A stretch of 64,000 nucleotides of DNA, from the NCBI GenBank assembly GCA_008694505.1, contig VZDJ01004378.1, positions 11,035,472 through 11,099,471 on the forward strand, in the 5' to 3' direction. This DNA comes from Cyanoderma ruficeps. Its lineage: Eukaryota > Chordata > Aves > Passeriformes > Timaliidae. The notes below the pieces were generated by a model. The model made no database searches and was not told where the DNA came from. It worked only from the letters and a program-made list of their open reading frames with translations. The position numbers were made by a program, and so were the translations under genes. Position 1 is the first letter of the stretch. Each line of letters opens with the position of its first letter. This document shows, piece after piece, positions 49,901-61,215 of the stretch.

Positions 49901-52900
49901 GGACTTCTTCACCTTGGCACTTACATGTACATTAATATGGTTTACAAATAACCAACACATTTGTGCTGTGGTCTGGAGTAACAATATTTAAATTTAATAG
50001 AAAGTTTTGATGTTTATTAGATTGTGGTTTTAAATCAGTTGGGTTTTGTGGCATTTTGCATTCAAGTTCAAAATTAATATTGTGTGTTGTGAGAAACATA
50101 TGTAGAAGATACAAGTCTTCATATTTTTATTCAAGAGTTGACTTTGGGTGGATTCATAGGTGAGAGAATAGATACTCTGTAGATTTTTTTTTTGTATTTC
50201 CTGGATATAAGCTGAAATCCCTCAGTGATATTTTGTGTAGCAAGGTGTGTGAAATCAAATGAGGAATATTGTCCCTTGAAAATAAGAGCAAAACATACCT
50301 GAAAAGTGCCAAATAGTGTAAGCAGTATTTGCATATGCATTTTTAGCTATTGTAAATTAAGGCTTAATTTCCAGGATAGGTGTACTGAATCTGAGAAAAA
50401 TTGTGGGAGTTCTCATTTTTTCAATGTCTTTTTCTTACATTTTAACTATATTATCAAGAAATAGAAAGGAATTAGCTTCTAGCAATGAGGTACCTCAATG
50501 AAATCTGAAAAACATTACCTTTTTCTTTTTTTTTTTAACTTTTTTGCTTTCATTTTACTTTTTTACTTTCATTCCTTGCCTAGCACTCTTGAAAACACTG
50601 AAGATTTTGGATGTGTTCTGCAGATGACAGTTAACCTGTTTGTATTTATCAGGCATGAACTGTTGCTGTTGAATATGTGCTGTTCCATAAACATTGGAAG
50701 GATAACCAAGTGACTTGTGTTTTTCTGTTGTCTTCCAAGGGACGTCAGAGATGGCTTCAGAAGAAAAAGCTTCTATTCCTCTCATTATGTGAGAGATCGA
50801 TCCCCTCACAAGAGGGACTCTCCTTTCTTCAGGGAATCACCAGGGAGCCGAAGGGATTCTCCGCACAGCAGATCTGGCTCTAGTGTCAGCAGCAGGAGCT
50901 ACTCTCCTGAAAGAAGCAAAGCCTATCCTTTCCACCAGCATAGCAGAAGTATGTCATCTTTACATAAAAGAAATATTTCTTCTCAGCAAGGTAATGCTGG
51001 ATTAATGATGTGAACTGGTTAGTGAGGTGAAACTGCAACTCACTGTACAAGCCTTTTTTCCTTACATGCTCTTTTTAAAATGGGAATAGCTGACATTTTG
51101 TACCATCTATGTGCTGTCTGCTCTGGTTGTTTCATTATATTCTCTGTTCCCTTATGTATTTCATGTGGGAGATTGTAGGTGTTATTTTGTTCTCAGGTCT
51201 AGACTGACTGTAGGAGTTTCAGCTGCACAGCTTTTTCTAGTATTTTATGTTCTTTTTAGCATCAGCTCCTGTTACTTCTTTTTGCGCTTCATTGGATTCC
51301 CTGACAAGAAACTTTGCTTCATCTACAGCAGATGAAGACATTTCTTCCTGCAACCAGAATAAAACAGGAATTAAAAAAAATGGAGAAATGAAAGTACATA
51401 CTTCTACAAGTTGCATTTTCTCTAAATTTTACTAGGCTTTTGAAACTGATTGTTGTTTAGCAATTACATTTCAATGTCAAAACTTGTCAGATCTTTCTCT
51501 CCTCAAAGCTATGTGAAGCATATCTCAGTTTAGTCTATTCTGACTTTTAAAAGCTTGGCTCTTAATGTTGCCCAGAAGTCTGATGAATCATCTGTTTTGA
51601 AAATATTTGAGAGGTTTCATATTTAAATGTTTTTTGGGGGAAAAAAAAGAAATTGCATTTTTTAGTATACTACAATCTTAGCCACTCTATTTGTACAGCT
51701 TATGTAAATTAATCCAATTTGATCTCCCTTTCTGCAAATGCTTTCTAGTAAACTATGCAAACCTACTGTTCATTTTGGCAGCTTTTTAAAAAATAATTAG
51801 TTTTTTTTACTCACTGAGGAGGCACATTGTGTTTCCAGAGTGACACTGAACCATTATGCAGCACTTCCTGTCAAAAAAGATCTTTGTAGTTTAGTTAACA
51901 TTGCAGTCCTTTTAACATTTTGTAGCAATACTTAATGAACATAAATTCCTCTAAGTGTAGGAGAGGAAGAAAAAAATAAGATAGTTAACTAATTTATTAG
52001 AAGTCTTGTAGGTGTGCAGCTTGTAATTACTAGGGACAGGAAAACAATGTTGTGAGAAACCATATAGAATTTTGGAATGTTTCATGGGGCTTTTTTAAAT
52101 TTTGAGCTGACTTTGATCATGTATGTATATACTGTATTGTTAGAATTACTCAGACAATAGTGGAGATGGTGATGTGGAAGCAAATATGTTCAAAAACCAG
52201 AAAAGATCCTAATCAAGAGAGAAACTTACATCTGGGTCTATGGTTTTTGATATTGTCTCCCATTTGCCTGGTTAAATACCTTTCCCAATCACCTTTAGAT
52301 AAGTTTTAAGAGACCAGCTGAGTTGTACACTGGACTATTTATTCCTTTCCCTGGAAAGGAAGACTACTAAAATGTCCCTCTAGATGACAGAATTAAAATA
52401 CCTATTTGCAATGTAGAAATGGTTTAAATAATGCTTTTAGAATAATTTTTGAATCTGATTTGCCTTAGGTAAGCTCATGTATTGCATATTTAAAAAGGAA
52501 CATCAAGTGGGACGTCTCATATATATCAGTAGTGCATTTTAATGGATTTACAACATGGAAAGTATATACTATTTCTTGTGGAATTTGCAATATGGCATAT
52601 TTCTAAAGTATTATAATGCTGTTTAAAATCATGCTATCTGAATTGGTTTGGCCACATGGCTTCCACTGAAGAAGGAATATCCCACACTCTACAGCCCTTC
52701 ATACATTAGGTTAAATACAGAATTTAAAGAAAGAAAACTGTGGGGACATGAAGAAGCTTGGTAAAGGGAGGGAAGGGGCTAATGGAAAGGTCAAGCATTC
52801 ATCTGTGATGGGAGAACACGGGGAGAAGCAGGATTGGTATTCCTTCACAGGCCCAGGCAGTAAGGGGTCAGTAGAGTGGTGTGCTGAGGAGATGCAAGAA

Positions 52901-55900
52901 GGCAAATACTGGTGCTTGGAGAGTGGCATGTTTAATTTTACAGGTAGGGCTATGGGGCTCAAAATAGCCACACACATTCTGAAAAAAATGGTGTAATAAT
53001 GTCTTCTAATTAAATGGTGGTTTTTCACTTCAATGACTTCGAATAATTTTCGGCCATTTGTATCAATTAATTTCATCTGTTCAGGTGCAAACATATAGTC
53101 CATTCAATTGAGAAAATCTTTAAAGAATCCAGTCTGATAAAGGAGGAATGTGGGAGGCAGAGTTAGAGTAGTCCATAAATTTAAAAGGAGGTGGCTTGTC
53201 TATGGGGCTGAAAAGCAGGTGTCACAGGAGCTAAACTTGTGTTGCTTAGTGGTGACAAGGGAGATGTTCTGTGCTTTGTTGCTTTGACTCATTAAACTAG
53301 AGCTCTATTTAAAGCCATAATGAACAATCACATTTATAGTTTTACAAAAATAATTTCTATCCCGGTTTTCATAACTCTTTGATATATTTTTAAATGAATC
53401 TCTTTAATAATTGTATTTATAAAAATTAATTTGAAGCCAATGTAAGCATACATTACCTTGGCTTATTTCTGATCAGTCAACTGTTTCCCAGTGAGTGTGA
53501 ATAGTCTGGTTAATATAGGCCTAATGACAACGTGTTTGCTGTTTCACTTACTTTTTGCAGATGTTTTAGATGTAATCTGTGGACCTCAACTTGAAAACTA
53601 GTAGTTTACACTGCAACCAGTTCTGTTGCTGTGGGCTGCCTGTAACTGGTCTGTGACAAGACTATGTGATTGTGATTAGCACTGTGAATTTGATTTAACA
53701 TTTTGCCCGTTTTTAACTTTTATAAGAAAGACAGTGATCTTACAAGAAACATTTACTCTGAGGCAGATACAATGCAGGACTGTTTCCCATGGCAGGTCCT
53801 TTCAACATACTGTGGCCTGCTAAACTAGTTCATACACTACCTGGTTATCTTTAGTGATTGACTCGTGTCTGATATTTCAACTGTTCATATTATTGCAGGA
53901 ATATTAAAAACTGAAATCACATAATCTTGCAGAATCATACTGATACACCCTTTCAGTTAATGATGGAAAAAAGGACAGTGGGCTTTCTTAAATGCATGAA
54001 ATGACACAGCTGTATCTTTTCTTTCCTTGGGAAGAGAAAAAAAGTGTTACCAATATTTATCAGATGATGGAGTACGTGGATTTTACAGAATCATAGAATC
54101 TTGGAGGAAAAGACCTCCAAGATTGAGTCCAACCTCTGACCAAACACCACCCTGTGAACTTGACCATGGCACTAAATGCCATGTCCTATCATTTCTTGAA
54201 CACATGCGGGGATAGTGGCTCCACCACCTCCCTGGGCAGCTGTTCCCAAGCTTAACCACTCTTTCAGTGAAAAGATTCTTCCTAATGTCCAGCCTGTGCC
54301 TTCCCTGGCACAGCTTGAGGCCATTTCCTCTTGTCAGTTGTTGCCTTGGGGAAGAGTCCAACTCCCATCTTGCTACAACCTCCTGAGGATGATAAGGTTC
54401 ATGTCTGATGTGAGAAAATTTCACTGCAATTTTTCTAAGCCAGTAGGCATATTTGCAATATAAATCTTTAATTTCTCAGTCATTAACTTTTTGTTAATTG
54501 TAGGTAAAGAGAGGCCAGTTCAGTCACTGAAAACATCAAGAGATGCATCACCTTCAGGGTCCACAGCAGTACCTTCATCAAAGGTGAATTTTCTTTTTGA
54601 GTATTTCACACCATGGTTTTGGATTGCTCATTTTTTCCTCAGTTGAAAGGAGATACTGCGTACACCTGTTAAAGTGCATATTCCTTACTATATTACTTCC
54701 TATTCCTTACAATAGGACTAGGTCTTAGAATTCTGTGTTGTTGTGAGTATGTTAGTATTATTGCTCATTTTGACACAGAGACACCTGCCACGTTATTCAG
54801 TGGGGAAAAAAAACAGGCTTTGGTTGTGCTATGTCATTCTAAGTGAAGACACATCTCTCTTAAAACTGCTGTGCCAGCTGATTGTCATTGTCCTAAAGGG
54901 GGAAGGCAAGTGATGTATTTTCAGTGATGTAAATAGGGAAAATAAGATAAAAGCTATTATGCACAAGTTACACTGATTTGGATCATAAAATATACTTTCT
55001 AATTAGTTTGCTTATAGATTCAGCACACTGCAGCTTAATATCAAATCCTTACTTAATGCACACCTTTGAGAACAAGGAGGCATTGCAAGGTCTCTTGCTC
55101 TTGGGTTAATATGTAGCGTGAGTTGTATTCTGTAAGTGTTCTACATTCTTCTTCAGTCAGGTCTGATCTATGCTGTATTGTTTTTTTGCCATCAGTTTGC
55201 AAGTATCTGCTGGCAGTGGATATCCACTTGATATAGGCTGCACAAAATGAAACTTTGGTGGAAGTCATTTCCCCAGACTGCATAAATATTTATTTGGTAT
55301 GCATCAGCTGCAGAAATGGAAATACTTCCATGACTGTTTATTGATTTTTCTCTTGAGTCCCCAGATCTGCTTATAATGTAACTGCCCTGTGTCAGTGGAG
55401 CATTTTGGAATCAGCCTTTTGGCTGGAATTGCACTGAGCAGTTGAGTTACCTAAGTGCTTCACTGACTCAGAAGTAGTGACAGAAGTAGTCTTGGCAAAA
55501 CATGGACATCTCCAGAGCCAGAGTCTTACAATTTATCAAGGCTTGAGAAATTAGTTATATGCTATGTATTAGTGATTAAAGGAGATGATTTTCAATGCTC
55601 TAAGCTATAATTTAGCTTTGAAATTCTCACAAAGGTATATGTTTTCATAGCAATACCTCTTTTCACTGTAGTATCTATTTGGAAATCTAAAAAGGTATTT
55701 TTATCTATAATTATTTTTTACATATTCATGCATGTGAATTAATACATGTTGATGTTACGTGATCTTAGCCACCTGTTTGACTACAGCATGAAATCTTTTG
55801 TGTTTTTCTTTATTAACTGTATAGACTGTAAGCCTTGGAGCAACACAGAGCGAAAGGATGTGTGAGACAGGGACAGCTGCTGAGCAAAGTGACAGGCTTT

Positions 55901-58900
55901 TGCTTTTCTCTGGTATTGATGAGATAAAAAAAAAGACACACACAAAAAAAGACTTCTGTTTGGAGGCAAGGCTGGGGGGAGAGGGGTTTAGGTTTTTTTA
56001 TGAGATCTATTAGGTTGGTTGTTTCTTGCAAGTTTGCAGCCTAAATAGCTGCTGCTATTTTTATCTGAGAAAGATGTTCCTGTTCTGTCTCTTCAGCTGA
56101 AGCATACCTGTGCAAATACAGGTTTAAATTCCATAAAATTAACTCAGGATTTAATACATATTTATCAACATTCAACCTATAGAATTAAATTTAGTGAGAG
56201 TAAACAGATTTTTTTTTCTGTATTCCAATCCAGAAAAATTGGCTTGTGGAAATATAGTAGGTCATGTGAGATTTTCTATGAATTATATTGAATTATATTA
56301 CTCCTTTCTTATAAGAGCCCTCTTCATATCCCTGCATATTGAACTTTGTCACCTTTGTGACTTCACTGGTTGTAATTCTGTGATTTGCAGTTAGAGAAAA
56401 CAGGGATTCCTATTGGAACATTGTGTTGCACTTCTCTTCTGGATTCAGATAAAGGTGGTGTCTTTGACACAGAATCCTGGAAGGGATTTTTGTATCTCTT
56501 TTTCAGATACCCATCTTAGTGTTGCAATTTTTAATGCTACAGTGATATAGATTCTTTGGGTGCTTCTATACATTTAATTTAAGTACTTAAATACCACATA
56601 GTGGTAACAAGATTTATAAAGCTAGTTATTCCTAAACTGATATTTGTCATTGTTTGCTGCTCTGATAGTAAAAGCCAAATGGTATTCTTAGAGAGAAATC
56701 AATTTTTAACTATTATTTATGTGAGAATTTCCATTTGAAAAGGTAGATTAGAATAACATAAAGTTATAACTGACTCCATTATAAATGATTAGCATTCCCC
56801 CAAATTAAAAAAAAAAATGGATTTTAATAGAACCGGTTCTGCTCACTTAATTTGTATAAAATATATTTTGTCCCAAATTAGCTCAGGTTTTATACCCTAC
56901 CTAGTATTTAACAGTTTATTTTAATTTTTTTTACAACCTTTTATACGTGAAAATCACATTGAATTATTAGTTCACTCCACTCTTGTATCTGGCTTCTTTC
57001 AGTGCCCAACAGGTCTCAACATTTTTTTCTATTATCTCTGACCCGTGAATTTAATAAACGTTATTTGAAAAGTATCGTCGTTTTCTAGCAGCCCACTGAC
57101 CTTCACTGATTTATCTTTTTTTCCTCCTCTCTTATTTCTTGATTATCTGCTCTCTCCCCTCCCACTTTTCTTTTTAAAGAAATTGGACAGCAAATGAATT
57201 AATTTCAACTTTATTTTTTCCTATGTTAAAACATTTATTTTAATTTTGAAGATTTTTGAAGATTTTTGCCACATGTAAGTGTATTTCATGTTAAACTTTG
57301 TAATGTTTTTGTACAGGCCTTGGAGAAGACCAACAGACTGTCAGAAAAGGAACTTGCAGAAGCTGCAAGCAAGTGGGCAGCTGAAAAGTCAGAGAAGGCT
57401 GAGGAAAGCAATTTACCTGAAATAACAGAGTATGATGTAAGATAGGATTATTAATCCACTTAATTCAAAGTGTTACAACAATAGGCTCTTGTTTTTCTGT
57501 ACTCTTCATAAAGGCACATTTTGTAACTTAATCCTGAATTTTTCTGCCTATGCTATTAAATATTTGTTGAAAGGGAATGAGAGGGTGACTAAAACCTTGC
57601 AATTTATTTATTTTGAAAAAATACACAAAGCCAAAGTATTGTTAGTATAATTTGAATTGATGTTGAGCTGCAACTGACATAATAAAGTTTCAGGTCTCCC
57701 AAGCATTCTCCAAGAAGCTCTTCTAATAGTGTAGGTCTGTATGCCTACTCATCTCCTTAAAATTAGGAGGGGACTTCTGAGTCAGAACATGAGTGTACAT
57801 GTGAAACACAAGACTTAAGGAGAGAAACTCTGGTTTGTTGAGTTCCTTTTCAAGCCGTGCCAGCCTACCTTGTCCTGTATTCTTTTCCAGAAAGCAGTCC
57901 TCCAGTATGTTTTCTATTTACCCCAGAATGCTTATTTCATTATTAATCAACATTAATTATTTGCCAGTTTTTCCTTTTTGTTTTCACCTGTCCTTGTCTT
58001 CTACTACTGGCTATATTGAAGTGTGATTATAGCCCTTCTCAGTCATTTGTTACACTGCTCTCTTGGATAGGATGTCTTTTTTGGGTTCTGTTATGTTAGT
58101 AGAAAATGTATTTGTCATTTAAAACGCCTCAAATGTTATGTAATCTAAAATGATCTGGTTTAGTTCTGTGATACTTTTCTCTTTAACTTTCACTTTGTTT
58201 CAACTTTAGAGGCGTTCTTACAAAAAGCAAAATAATATCTACTTCACAAAGCCATGTTTTAACCTTTCCAATTAATGGGTTTGATTCTTTTTATTTGTTT
58301 GTAAATAATTTTAGAGAAAATGAATGTGTCTTGGGAAGCATCACATTTCCAGTTGTAGAATGTAAGGGCTAGGTTAGAGAAATAAATTCACTGAATCCAT
58401 ATTTATCGAAACTTTCAAGTCCCGTCCATTGATGTAGTGGGTGAATGCATGAGCAGCTCCTCAGTAGTGGTCAGGAAGATCTAGTTGGATACATAAACTG
58501 GAAAAGGCAATTAAAAAAAGAAAAAAGGGGAGGAAGTGTAAGAGTGGAGAAAAAGCAACAGCTGATCCAAGGATGAATACCATATGAAGGAGAACAAATG
58601 CATGGACATTTCTGAGAGGTTCAGCAGAGAAGTATCACTGTGGTTCTTGATGAGGGGAAGGTAGTGCAAGGGAGGAAAGAACAGAGTGGGTCATATGGAG
58701 AAGAGTTGTTAAAGGCTTCCTAAATGCCTCAGAGAAAATTGCAGTGGCAAAAAGATTAAACATAGGGAATCAAAGTGAAGCAATTGTAGTCTATTGTGGT
58801 ACAGTCTGAGATTTATTGACTAAGAAAGTGGGCTGTGGAAATGCTAGTGAAGGAGGTGAGGCATCTCATTCTATCTTAAAAAAAAGGACTTCTCACCTTG

Positions 58901-60090
58901 ATTAGTAGGCTGTCGCATAGGAATTGCAAGTGTTCTTAACTTTTTCCTGTTTATGTTACATAGTGCCTAATAATTGAACTTTGTGCTGTACTGAGCTTTT
59001 TAGTAGCCTTCACTCACTCACTCACTCTCAGGCATTTCATTCTTTACTGAGATAGCAAGAGTTGGGATTCTGTCTTAATGGTTTGTTTCGCTGCTAAGGT
59101 TTGAGCATATGTTCACAGGATCACTTAAGCTTTTTACTTCCTTTTTCTGTCTAATGCTTTTCTCTTTCATGTTAGTTAAGTCTTAAGATTGTTCACCTCT
59201 ATTTTTGACTAACAGAAACTACTTTTCATCTTCTGCAATTTTCAAATCCTATTTATTAAAGGAAGTTACAAATTTGTTTCATAATACCGGATTTAAATCC
59301 CGCTGTAAAACAAAATTACTCCGTTTTCTGTATAAACTCCTTGGAGTTGGTATCTGCTTTCTTTGGAGTAGGAATACTGTATTAATTTCTGTTTTAGAGG
59401 GAAGTTTATACAATTCCTATACTTCAGTTTGATTTTTCATGTTACTAGAAATCTTCAACTCACATGTTTGCCTTTGCTATACGATAGTTATTGCAGTTTC
59501 TTTAATAATAGACCTGTGGCCCTGCTTCAAGAGTTCTCCCTGACAACATTTTTATTTTGTTGATGCGTGTGTACCTTTGATTTTGTTACTTTTATCGTTT
59601 CTCAGAAGGCTAATCACAATTTCATTGTGGATTTTTCTTGCTTTCTGGTGTTAAAAATACCACATATACAAATTTCTACTCAGTGGATAGGCAGGTAGAG
59701 GTTATGTGACATTGTCTTTACACAGTTAAGGCTGTGTCACGGGGGGTTTTATCATGTCATGTTTTCTACATGTTTAAAATCTGTATTTCTGTATCTGTTA
59801 GAATTGTAGCAATAATACTTCACTAATAGTCTTGATGAACTAACTCATTTTTCTGATGATTGTATTTGGGCTTTTGGGTTTTCTTCCTCACACTCCAGTT
59901 TTTATTTTTCTCTGAAAACTGGATTTTTTGATTGTTTTGTTTTTTTAAGGCTGGATCTTCAGCTCCATTATACATTGAGCAAACAGAGGAAGCAGAAGCA
60001 AATCTAATGGATAATACAGAATTATACGAGGACAGCCAGCTTCTTACTCGTTCAAAAGCAATTGCAGCTAAGACAAAGGAGATTGAACAG
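28982..60090 (+). CDS. PPHLN1: PPHLN1, periphilin-1, residues 1-293 (3' end beyond window)
   Basis: Periphilin is the RNA-associated subunit of the nuclear HUSH complex (with TASOR and MPP8), which directs H3K9me3 silencing of retroelements and other intron-poor transcripts. Coding pieces are 28982, 30115-30206, 33393-33572 (or to 33563), 34004-34059, 50740-50948, 54504-54583, 57317-57436 and 59950-60090; all phases join. The N-terminus is MAYRRDEMWSEGRYDYER. Then comes a disordered Arg/Tyr/Asp-rich part with IVNIVPKKPPLL (about residues 37-48) and a Ser/Arg-rich block (about 130-180). KERPVQSLKTSRD follows, then a predicted helix EKELAEAASKWAAEK (about 216-230) and a second helical stretch ending KTKEIEQ at 293. 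That begins the C-terminal domain that in human pairs with itself and binds TASOR. The remaining 60-70 residues expected from mammals are not in this window. The gene is divergent to ZCRB1. Confidence 0.96.
28983..30114 (+). other. PPHLN1: PPHLN1 intron 2
   Basis: This is 1132 bases, with donor GTAAGT and acceptor tgtctttag after a run of T. It interrupts the start codon between A and TG. I saw no other feature. Confidence 0.8.
30115..30206 (+). CDS. PPHLN1: PPHLN1 exon 3 (N-terminus)
   Basis: It begins with TG of the split start codon and encodes residues 2-31, from AYRRDEMWSEGR to PPRMHGD. The donor is GAT|GTAAGT. A second in-frame ATG at residue 8 (MWSEGR) matches the start used by a mammalian isoform, as I recall it. 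Confidence 0.95.
30207..33392 (+). other. PPHLN1: PPHLN1 intron 3
   Basis: A 3.2-kb AT-rich intron containing the assembly gap and a short TATG repeat near 30797-30815. No exon or transposable element was recognised. Confidence 0.75.
30340..30383. other. Assembly gap of 44 N inside poly-T
   Basis: The gap follows eight T and is followed by TG and about twenty T. The true sequence is probably a longer T homopolymer, perhaps the tail of a minus-strand retroelement. It lies in intron 3 and does not affect coding sequence. Confidence 0.95.
33393..33572 (+). CDS. PPHLN1: PPHLN1 exon 4 (in-frame cassette, alternative donors)
   Basis: Sixty codons with phase 0 at both ends (residues 32-91), from GDYHRIVNIVPKK to GPPHRGVRK. 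The end as listed uses the donor AAG|GTGAAT. An upstream donor, GGC|GTACGT, would end at 33563 and drop V-R-K, giving PPHRG-DESGY as in the mammalian form I remember. Skipping the whole exon would also keep frame. Confidence 0.92.
33573..34003 (+). other. PPHLN1: PPHLN1 intron 4
   Basis: 431 bases with a short AT dinucleotide run near 33727-33743. The acceptor is gttttgcag. Nothing else was seen. Confidence 0.85.
34004..34059 (+). CDS. PPHLN1: PPHLN1 exon 5
   Basis: This exon is 56 nt and encodes DESGYRWARDGHPTRPEY and two bases of R110. The donor is AG|GTATTT. It precedes the largest intron of the window. Confidence 0.95.
36303..36825 (+). mobile_element. CR1 LINE, 5'-truncated 3' end, sense to PPHLN1
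   Basis: The opening resembles the CR1 segment ctgtgtgcagttttgggc, followed by ggcaacgaagatggtgaag, and the copy runs to a CR1-like terminus ttctatcattttgt. Frame-breaking changes show it is a dead copy holding the end of the second ORF and the 3' UTR. Boundaries were judged by eye. Confidence 0.85.
40505..41149 (-). mobile_element. Solo LTR of an endogenous retrovirus, intact ends
   Basis: The element is 645 bases, begins TGTCCTGGTTTAG and ends CCCTAGGACA, and is flanked by identical catgt on both sides (40500-40504 and 41150-41154). The termini share the TGTCYTGGTTT pattern of the copy at 24711, so the two may be related families. On the minus strand AATAAA at 40636-40631 lies where an R region is expected, so minus orientation is likelier. 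An AATAAA on the plus strand at 40683-40688 keeps this open. There is no internal viral sequence. Confidence 0.88.
43396..43776 (-). mobile_element. CR1 LINE, truncated, antisense to PPHLN1
   Basis: The opening aatagaatggtttcagttgg is the reverse of the CR1 3' end. Sequence up to cccaccaggtggg-type text near 43750 follows the CR1 3' region in reverse. The copy is diverged and non-coding, with ends estimated by eye. Confidence 0.85.
50740..50948 (+). CDS. PPHLN1: PPHLN1 exon 6 (Ser/Arg-rich block), alternative longer form to 50990
   Basis: 209 nt encode residues 111-179, opening DVRDGFRRKSFYSSHYVRD. It contains several SP and RS/SR pairs (RDSPHSRSGSSVSSRSYSP), typical of phosphorylated disordered regions in nuclear RNA-binding proteins. 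The donor is AGAA|GTATGT. A second donor, CAAG|GTAATG, 42 bases downstream (exon end 50990) adds 14 codons in the same phase. Confidence 0.94.
51260..51435 (+). other. PPHLN1: Candidate alternative 3' exon of PPHLN1
   Basis: A good pyrimidine tract and AG (acceptor ttctttttag) precede 176 bases. In the phase set by exon 6 these stay open for 57 further residues, rich in Ser, Thr, Asn and Asp, to TAG at 51433-51435. The only GT near its end (AAA|GTACAT) would not restore phase with exon 7, so it would have to be a terminal exon. I do not recognise the peptide, and a chance frame is quite possible. Confidence 0.25.
54085..54385 (-). mobile_element. CR1 LINE, truncated, antisense to PPHLN1
   Basis: The opening agaatcatagaatcttggag is the reversed CR1 3' terminus. 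Text such as caccacctccctgggcagc and attcttcctaatgtccagcc then follows, characteristic of the reversed CR1 3' UTR. The copy is non-coding and lies about 120 bases upstream of exon 7. Confidence 0.9.
54504..54583 (+). CDS. PPHLN1: PPHLN1 exon 7
   Basis: 80 nt: two bases complete S180, then 26 codons run from KERPVQSLKTSRD to VPSSK. The acceptor is attgtag and the donor is AAG|GTGAAT. KERPVQSLKTSRD matches the mammalian protein residue for residue as I remember it. Confidence 0.95.
54584..57316 (+). other. PPHLN1: PPHLN1 intron 7
   Basis: 2.7 kb of AT-rich intron. I saw no exon, LTR or CR1 copy in it. Confidence 0.75.
57317..57436 (+). CDS. PPHLN1: PPHLN1 exon 8 (helical segment)
   Basis: Forty whole codons, phase 0 at both ends, from ALEKTNRLSEKELAEAA to NLPEITEYD. 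The alanine, lysine and glutamate content predicts a long helix. The acceptor is gtacag and the donor is GAT|GTAAGA. Confidence 0.96.
57437..59949 (+). other. PPHLN1: PPHLN1 intron 8
   Basis: 2.5 kb. It includes a purine-rich stretch near 58500-58700 and a CTCA microsatellite near 59014-59030. No exon was recognised. The acceptor of exon 9 follows a T-rich tract ending in ttttttaag. Confidence 0.75.
59950..60090 (+). CDS. PPHLN1: PPHLN1 exon 9 (last coding exon in window)
   Basis: Forty-seven whole codons from AGSSAPLYIEQTEEAEA to TRSKAIAAKTKEIEQ, donor CAG|GTGAGT. The acidic first half is less conserved in my recollection of the mammalian protein. The final helix leads into the domain encoded by exons that are not present here. 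Confidence 0.96.
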
Positions 60091-61215
60091 GTGAGTCTTC
60101 TTGGCATTTTGTCACTAATACAGTAATGGTTTGCTTTGCTAAAATTACCTTGATTTATTTTTTCCTCCTCCTTGGAGTGTAATATGAATGTAATTTGATT
60201 TTTCAAGATGATGTGGTAACATCTCCAACTGCTTCATTCCAAAGAACCATGGCATTTATCTGCACATGGAAATTAATGGTAGTTTTCTGCAACTTACATG
60301 CATCAACTGCTGTTTTGCAAGCTAAGACAGTGAGCGCCTTCTTAATTCTAGTGGCCTTTGTTCAGTTGCTTGTGAGGCTGTTTCCTGAGTTGCAACACTG
60401 TTCCTTTTTATTGACACTTGAAAAACAGCTTTCTACTCAATTGTTTTTGGTTTGGGTTTTTTTTTTTCCTTCTATTAATATTGGTTTTGCATAATCATGT
60501 TCATGGTGGAAACAGCTTTCCACATGTGTGGGGTCCTGCTGGAATGGAGTTTACCAGAGTGTGCTATAACTATGAGAGCCATGTTGCAGTTGGTTTATCC
60601 CTGTGTGTCTGATCACAGGGTCACAAATGACCTAAAAGAGCTAGGACCAAATGCATAAAATTAGGACTTTTTAAAAACTATGGACTGAAAAATATACACA
60701 GGCTAGAAACAGATTTTTAAAAACAGCTATTGTGATTAGTTAGCCTCATGCTGCTGAATCTATGGTTAAATTTTCCTAGGCCCTAAGGACAGGGTTATAG
60801 TGAAATGCGATGAAAATTTGGTCATAAACCCCAAATATTGTTTTCTATATGATCTAATGCTATTGTGTTTGGTAGAGTTTGCACTTAATTCTAGGGAAAT
60901 TTAAATTATGTTTTATAAAATGGAATACTTCTAGGAACTTAGTTCACAAAAGCCTGAGGAATAACTTAGATTTGGGTTTTGCACAACCAGTTTCTCCTGT
61001 TGTTGATTTGAATATTGAAGCTGTCAGCTTCTGCAGAATTTAAATAAGATTCTAGAATGATGATAGAAGTATTTTACGTAACTGAACAAGATGCTTATTT
61101 TCTTATAAACCAGGTACTGTGAATTTTTTAAGAATTAGACAAGATTTTTATTTATCATTAAAAATTAAGGCTGGAAAATGAACTACATATTTTTACATAT
61201 TTAAAATGAACTACG

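Larger units (their letters stand above)
34060..50739 (+). other. PPHLN1: PPHLN1 intron 5 (16.7 kb)
   Basis: The longest intron here, ending at acceptor tcttccaag. It holds a CR1 copy in sense (36303-36825), a complete solo LTR (40505-41149) and a CR1 copy in antisense (43396-43776). Other stretches are AT-rich. Open frames such as 46681-46989 are hydrophobic, low-complexity and unsupported. I saw no nested gene. Confidence 0.75.
50949..54503 (+). other. PPHLN1: PPHLN1 intron 6
   Basis: A 3.6-kb intron. It contains the alternative end of exon 6, a candidate alternative exon (51260-51435) and an antisense CR1 copy (54085-54385). Sequence at 52740-53000 has overlapping open frames on both strands but no recognised domain. 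Confidence 0.7.

Noticed and set aside
50959..51012. Read-through of exon 6 into intron to a stop near 51010 as a retained-intron product
   Set aside because: Possible but unsupported. The in-frame second donor at 50990 explains the open frame better.
54083..54424. 113-codon minus-strand frame
   Set aside because: It coincides with a CR1 copy.
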